Assembly (NCBI RefSeq): GCF_954871325.1
Contig: NC_088775.1
Span: forward strand, 10,579,561-10,643,560
Length of the DNA: 64,000 bases
Reading direction: 5' to 3'
Source: Gordionus sp. m RMFG-2023
Lineage: Eukaryota > Nematomorpha > Gordioida > Chordodea > Parachordodidae
The notes under the pieces were generated by a model. The model was not told the origin of the DNA, searched no databases, and saw only the letters and a program-made list of their open reading frames with translations. The translations under genes were made by a program, and so were the position numbers. Position 1 is the stretch's first letter; the number at the start of each line of letters is the position of its first letter. Below, in pieces: positions 59,318 to 64,000 of this stretch.

Positions 59318-59845
59318 CAGAGACCCGTAAAGGTACCTATTGCACGATCCGGCCCATACTGGGATTGTAAAAGAAATTTCGACCCAGGTTTTTATATTCA
59401 GGCTGCCAATATTATTTAAAAAAAAAATTTTAGACTTGAAAAATCTACCAATTCATTTTTCCGTTCGTTTTTCAGCAAATATGGAATCATTTTTATTATT
59501 TTTCTTAAATATGTTGTAAAATAAAATTTAAGAAATTTTGCATCTAAGGCTTATATAAATAAAGAATTTATTAAAAATATTTCTTTTTTACTAATTAGAA
59601 AAAAGTTTGGATTTAAAGGGAATATAAAAATTATAAATTGGTCTCTCAAATTAATTAGCTAAAAATATGAGATGTGAATGAATGTGATAAATCATTTTAT
59701 GACACAACTTTATTATTTTTATATATAATATATATATATATGGATAGTCGATTTTTATAATATTCGGCCGGTGGCCGTGTTAATTTTAAAAAGAGTGGCC
59801 TAATCGGGCTTTTGTCCGGGCCTGCAGTTTTTGATATTTATATTT
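59318..59845. repeat. Decayed transposon with CCGGCC words
   Basis: Starts CAGAGACCCGTAAAGGTACC then ATTGCACGATCCGGCCC, like 49384. The right segment (59760-59830) has CGGCCGGTGGCCG and GGGCTTTTGTCCGGGCC. The core is A+T-rich and non-coding. Confidence 0.5.
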
Positions 59846-60512
59846 GAATTAAATGTTGTTTATTTACGATTTCGATATTTTTGTTTATACAGTAAAAAAA
59901 TAAACATCATTTGCCATTATTGCCATTAAATTTTTGTAAAAATAAAAATTTTTAAAAAATTGAATACTTTTAATTAAATTTTTTTTATAAAAGTCAAATT
60001 AGTTAATTATTTTTTTAACTAAAAAAAATATGTTGATTTTATATTGCGAAATATATTTTGGTATAATTTAATAAAATTAAAAATTAGTAAAAAAAATCAT
60101 TAATTTTTAAAAAAAATAGGACTAATATTGTAATCAAAATCTACCCTACAAATAAATAAAACGATATATCAACTAACTGGTATCTCTTTATTAATTAGAT
60201 TAACATCCCATGGAAATAATAAAGTTATATGCAAAATCGATGTAAGAATAGTTAAGTGGGGTTCAAAAGTTTTCAGTAAAATTGTCTGAAATTCACAGTG
60301 TTAGTACGTTAGTACTTCATACCTGCTCACATTTCCGGTCAAATAAAATGTTCAAATTTAAAAAGCATTAAATTATTTTAAATTAAGAGATTTCAAATAG
60401 TTATGGATTTCATATCCCAATACGACATATATAAATATTACTCTTTAGAGTAGTAATGCTTGGACGTATAAAGATTAATGAATAAAATAGAAGAAAAAAA
60501 ATAATATTTTTT

Positions 60513-60665
60513 TCAGGACATCTCTAAAATAAATTTTTTAGTAGTCTGTTGAGCGTTTTTTATTATGGTAGAGAAACTTGAGATATTACTGATGACAGCT
60601 TTGTTGCCACCAACTGGTGAACCAAGACGTCTGCCGCCACATTGTTGAAACCGAATTAACTTCAT
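60513..60665 (-). CDS. Possible first exon of a FAHD2-like (fumarylacetoacetate hydrolase domain) protein
   Basis: ATG at 60665 (minus) opens 50 codons: MKLIRFQQCGGRRLGSPVGG, then NKAVISNISSF, ending KKFILEM-S and a TGA. The start resembles the N-terminus of FAHD2 proteins (MRLVQF, then a short Gly-rich turn, RLG, VVDL, then a helix ending in a FL/FI motif). If it is a gene, the exon probably splices near GAGAT|GTCCTG, a weak donor. The conserved catalytic core exons (GLNY, metal-binding Glu residues) are not visible at lower coordinates, so this may also be a relic. Confidence 0.4.
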   Translation of the reverse strand: MKLIRFQQCGGRRLGSPVGGNKAVISNISSFSTIIKNAQQTTKKFILEMS

Positions 60666-60849
60666 AAAGACAACTCTATTTTACAAACGTTAAGTTTTGA
60701 GGCAATGGATACCCCCCCCCCCTCCTCCATTCTATGAGATGTGCATTGGTTTTGTTATCCCAGGAAGGAGATCACCTTTGAGGCCATCATTTATGTGTCA
60801 TGAGTGGAAATTACTCTGATCCTATTTTGGGAATTATGGGCTGTTTCCA

Positions 60850-61370
60850 TAAATAAAATAGAATCGTCAGAGATCTCTGAAAGTCGGCCGAAATTTAAAG
60901 AAAGAAAGAAAGAAAGATGCAGGCCTGAAAAATTTTAAAAATTCGGGCCAGGCTTAAAAGTTTTTTATTTTGTTTTTAAAAACGGTATATAATATATAAA
61001 TGATGTTTTCGCCTCGATTCAAATAAAATAATTAAAATTTAACTGAGATTAGGACAATGTATATTAGTAATTTTTGTTTAAATTTGTAAGATGATCCTAC
61101 CCATATTTTTATGGGGGGGGGCACATACTTGGTGATAGAGGTCAGCGTAGCCCAGCCAGTGAAATATTTAAAAGGCCAGGATCATAAATTTTTACCCGGT
61201 ATGCAAAATATTTTTGTAGAAATTGTCCGGCCTGTAATAATTTTCTCAAGGAAAATAAGGCAAAATTGTTTAATTAAAGCTATAAAAATTTTTATGGTCT
61301 GGCCTTTAAATATATTTTTCACAAGTTGTCTGGTTTGGCTCAACAAAGTTAATAGGGCATCAGGGTAACG
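60850..61370. repeat. Decayed transposon debris with GGCC/CAGGC words
   Basis: CAGAGATCTCTGAAAGTCGG near 60856, an AAAG microsatellite, TTCGGGCCAGGC, then GTCCGGCCTG and GTCTGGCCTTT up to about 61330. A plus-strand frame starting in the G-run at 61111 is not protein-like and is discounted. Confidence 0.35.
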
Positions 61371-61379
61371 TCAATCTCT

Positions 61380-62620
61380 ATTTGGTAATACGAAAAGTGA
61401 TTTATTCATATAGGAGTCTTCTAATATCTAATGACAATTGGATATGTTAGGATTAGTGAATGCAATCATTAGGTATCAAAGAGGAAAGAGCCAGAGTTTT
61501 TAAGCCTTAATTTATTTTTCTTTCCGTTGTTTATCTTATTTCATGGCAAATGTAATAATTTAAACAAAAACAAGTTTATATTATATTATAATCGCATGAT
61601 TTCCAACATTTTCAAATTAAATAGAATTTTTTATATAAATATATGAAAAATAGTTTTGTGAAGTATATACATTCATGGATTTGAGATAAAGGATTATTCT
61701 TATCATAATATTTATCAGTTATATTTAAACTAGAGATTGATTATGCCTAGAATTTGGCTGCCAATACCTTATACTACAACGTAACATCTGGAATTATGAT
61801 AATAAAATAAATTCACGAAGCGTGAAGTTTACTACTAGGAAAGCAAATAAAATCCTTTTTTTTTAAATTTTGCAAAACCACTACAAAATTTAAAGATTAG
61901 AAAAATAAGCAGAATTTATCTTTGAGTAAAATGTTGAGATACTTACAAATACTATTGTATTGTAAGATTTTAATATAATATTTTTTACCCAATGTTTGGA
62001 ATGCTCTTAAAATTAAAAATCTTGAGATTTTGATCAAGTTTTTTTTGGTCTAATTCATAAAATTCCAAATTTATTTTAAAGAAAATTTTTTATAAGTAAA
62101 TCTTTTGTGATTTTTATGCAAAAAAAACTTTCATAATGAAATCACAAATTGATTTTGACCTTCTTAATTGCTGATCTTCAAAAATTTTTTGCTTAAAATT
62201 TTGGGTAGAAAATCTTTGAAAACTCTCTTTCAAACTCTGTTTTTTTTTTCAATTGATATATTTCTACGAATCTTTAATTCTTTTTAAAGATGTAAATCCC
62301 TCCCTGCGCTTGCTGTTGTTGGAACCATAAGTAGAAATCTGATAGTTCAATTTTATCAAAATATTTATAAATTTTAAGCTCCAGCCCAAATCAATCCAAT
62401 TTTTTATTCATATCCGGATTCCGGTTGATGCGGATATGGCTGTTTTAATCATAAATTATTATATTTATTAACACCAAATATTTACATCATAAATCATTAT
62501 ATTTATTAACACGAAATATTTACATCATAAATACCTGATTATAAAAGGCCGTTCAATAATTGACGCCCAATAAAATTAGACGGTAATTTTTGTATTTATA
62601 TCAAATTCTAAAAGAATTTT
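61380..62620. other. Intergenic stretch
   Basis: A+T-rich. A two-copy tandem repeat of about 36 bp (TTATATTTATTAACACNAAA) lies at about 62457-62530. No gene recognised. Confidence 0.35.
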
Positions 62621-62624
62621 TAAT

Positions 62625-63153
62625 CAGGGATCCAAACCAAACCTAAATCTAACCGTTAAACCTGTATTAACCGTTATTTATTTACTAAATTGTTGAAAAA
62701 TTTGTCACCCGAACCTGAACCGTACCTCTTAAAATGCCGGTGAACCTGTGTGCACCTTTTAATAATTTAACAGATGATTAATAATCAGTTTTGACGTGAT
62801 AAGTATCAATAATTAATTTCAGATATATTTCTATATTGTTATTTGACGGTGCCGCTACCAAAGTTAGATTATATATATGTGTTTCCAGCCCTAAATCTTA
62901 TTCTTCCTCCTTATAGATAAAATTTGACATAAGAGGATCTTGAAAATATTTTAATTGTATACGACTGAAAATTATTTTTTAAAAAATAATGATAAAATTT
63001 TGAAAAATATTATTTTCTTTCTAATAAGCGTGTAGTGATAAGGTTTGAACCGGGTTTTATAGGTTCAAAACCGATATTATTATTGGAGAACTGAACCTCA
63101 ACCGGTAGTTGTATCCGAACCTGAACCGATATTCTTTAAGGTTTGGATCCTTT
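62625..63153. mobile_element. Non-autonomous hAT-like element
   Basis: Left end CAGGGATCCAAACC and right end (reversed) AAAGGATCCAAACC, with CCGAACCTGAACCG/GGTTC words repeated at both sides. A+T-rich non-coding core. No matching 8-bp duplication could be read. Related orphan end at 46349. Confidence 0.55.
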
Positions 63154-63189
63154 ATCATGATGTTAAAGCCTTATTAAACAATTAAATCT

Positions 63190-63340
63190 TTATCCAAGAC
63201 AACGTTCCCTCGTATAACACTCGGTCCAAATATAAAATTTTATCTCCTTACTACCCACTATTTATAAAATCTGCTCGAAGACCTCCCTAACTTCTCTCAT
63301 TTAAATCCACTAGACTACAATGTGTGAATAAAATAATTTA
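63190..63340 (+). mobile_element. Tc1/mariner-type transposase remnant
   Basis: Plus strand reads IQDNVPSYNTRSKYKI, then ARRPP, then (other frame) NFSHLNPLDYNV. This matches the mariner-like blocks QDNAPSH, the WPP.SPDLNPLDYFVW segment and the third catalytic Asp. A frameshift lies between ARRPP and NFSHLN, and the Trp after DYNV is replaced by TGA. Only this C-terminal-core piece is recognisable. Confidence 0.6.
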
Positions 63341-64000
63341 AAATAAAAAACAACAACATTGTAAGTTATGAAATTTCAATAAAACTAGTGACGCAGTTTA
63401 GAGTTATAAAGATTTCAAAACGAGAAATATTTTCTACGAGCCACCTGGTATGAACCAATTTAAAGTTCTGCCAAAAGTCATATTCCTCAAGAATTACAAT
63501 TTCAAATAATATTAAAATATATTATGTAAGTGAATAAATATCTGATATAGATATAATAAAATCCTGTTAGAGTTAATTTTCATTTACAATTGTACACATT
63601 TAATAATGTTTCGTTTATAATTAAAGTTTATTTTTTTTTAATTGGGGAAAAAATATATATAAATTTAAACATATTTTTTTAACAAAGTTAAATAAAAATC
63701 GCTATAATTGTTTTGTCCCTAATAACAGAGAAATTCTTAATTATCTTTCGAACAATAATAGTTCAAAGAAATTTTTTTTTTCAAAGTAGTTTATTTTAAA
63801 AACAATTAAAATATAATAATGTATTGATAATAATCTAGAATTCGATGTAATTGTCAACTCTTGAGCTATAATTAGACAAGCACAAGCAAAAGAACATATG
63901 ATCATCAATTCTTTATTTATTTGGCTATCACTATAATATACGTTGTGCAGATTTATACCAAAACATTTCCATATTTTTTAATTCGTTTGTAAATAAAATT
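63341..64000. other. A+T-rich right edge of the window
   Basis: No coding, RNA or repeat feature recognised, apart from a possible continuation of mariner debris to about 63450. Confidence 0.3.

Noticed and set aside
61111-61368. 85-codon plus-strand frame starting in a G-run
   Set aside because: It is made of GGCC-word transposon debris and has no ATG context or protein-like blocks.

Overview
The window is roughly three-quarters A+T and looks like nuclear DNA of an invertebrate animal. It contains an intron-rich KDM5-type histone demethylase gene. It also contains the first coding exon of a class A receptor of the GnRH/AKH/corazonin superfamily, which points to a bilaterian, probably a protostome. 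Introns are GT-AG, TAA is used as a stop, and the genetic code looks standard. The species cannot be placed further from the sequence alone.

Positions 960-23427 (+) hold one complete host gene, KDM5 (lid/JARID1). I traced 34 exons that keep a single open frame of 2019 codons: JmjN, ARID, PHD1, JmjC, C5HC2 zinc finger, PLU-1 region, PHD2, a long Asn/Ser-rich linker and PHD3. The Fe(II) ligands H526, E528 and H614 are all present. Several introns carry transposons: a 5'-truncated LINE and a TTCCC-word MITE in intron 10, a small MITE in intron 14, a 2.2 kb hAT in intron 20, and a 2.05 kb hAT with a MITE nested in it in intron 22.

Positions 23.4-53.2 kb are gene-poor and dominated by decayed transposons. 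The clearest is a three-deep nest of hAT elements (35782-41236 containing 36674-40036 containing 38703-39783), each level bounded by its own 8-bp target duplication. Also present are a broken Ty3/Gypsy fossil inside another hAT, an inverted pair of tRNA-derived SINE-like units, a 46-bp palindrome that is almost nothing but two hAT ends, long AAGG and TTCTC arrays, and many orphan transposon termini.

Positions 53224-54030 (+) encode TM1 to TM4 of the receptor, with an unusual ~100-residue stretch between TM1 and TM2. Its later exons are not recognisable in the remaining 10 kb. Downstream lie a nearly whole MULE transposon (55556-58387) with arrays of ACAGAGAA-type words at both ends, two unassigned coding-like exons on the minus strand (58487-58860), a possible first exon of a fumarylacetoacetate-hydrolase-like (FAHD2-type) gene (60513-60665, minus), and a Tc1/mariner transposase remnant near 63.2 kb.

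Nothing here looks like an operon, a CRISPR array or a defence island. The unusual content is the receptor insertion, the transposon nesting, the minimal palindromic element, and the fact that each transposon family carries its own repeated subterminal word.
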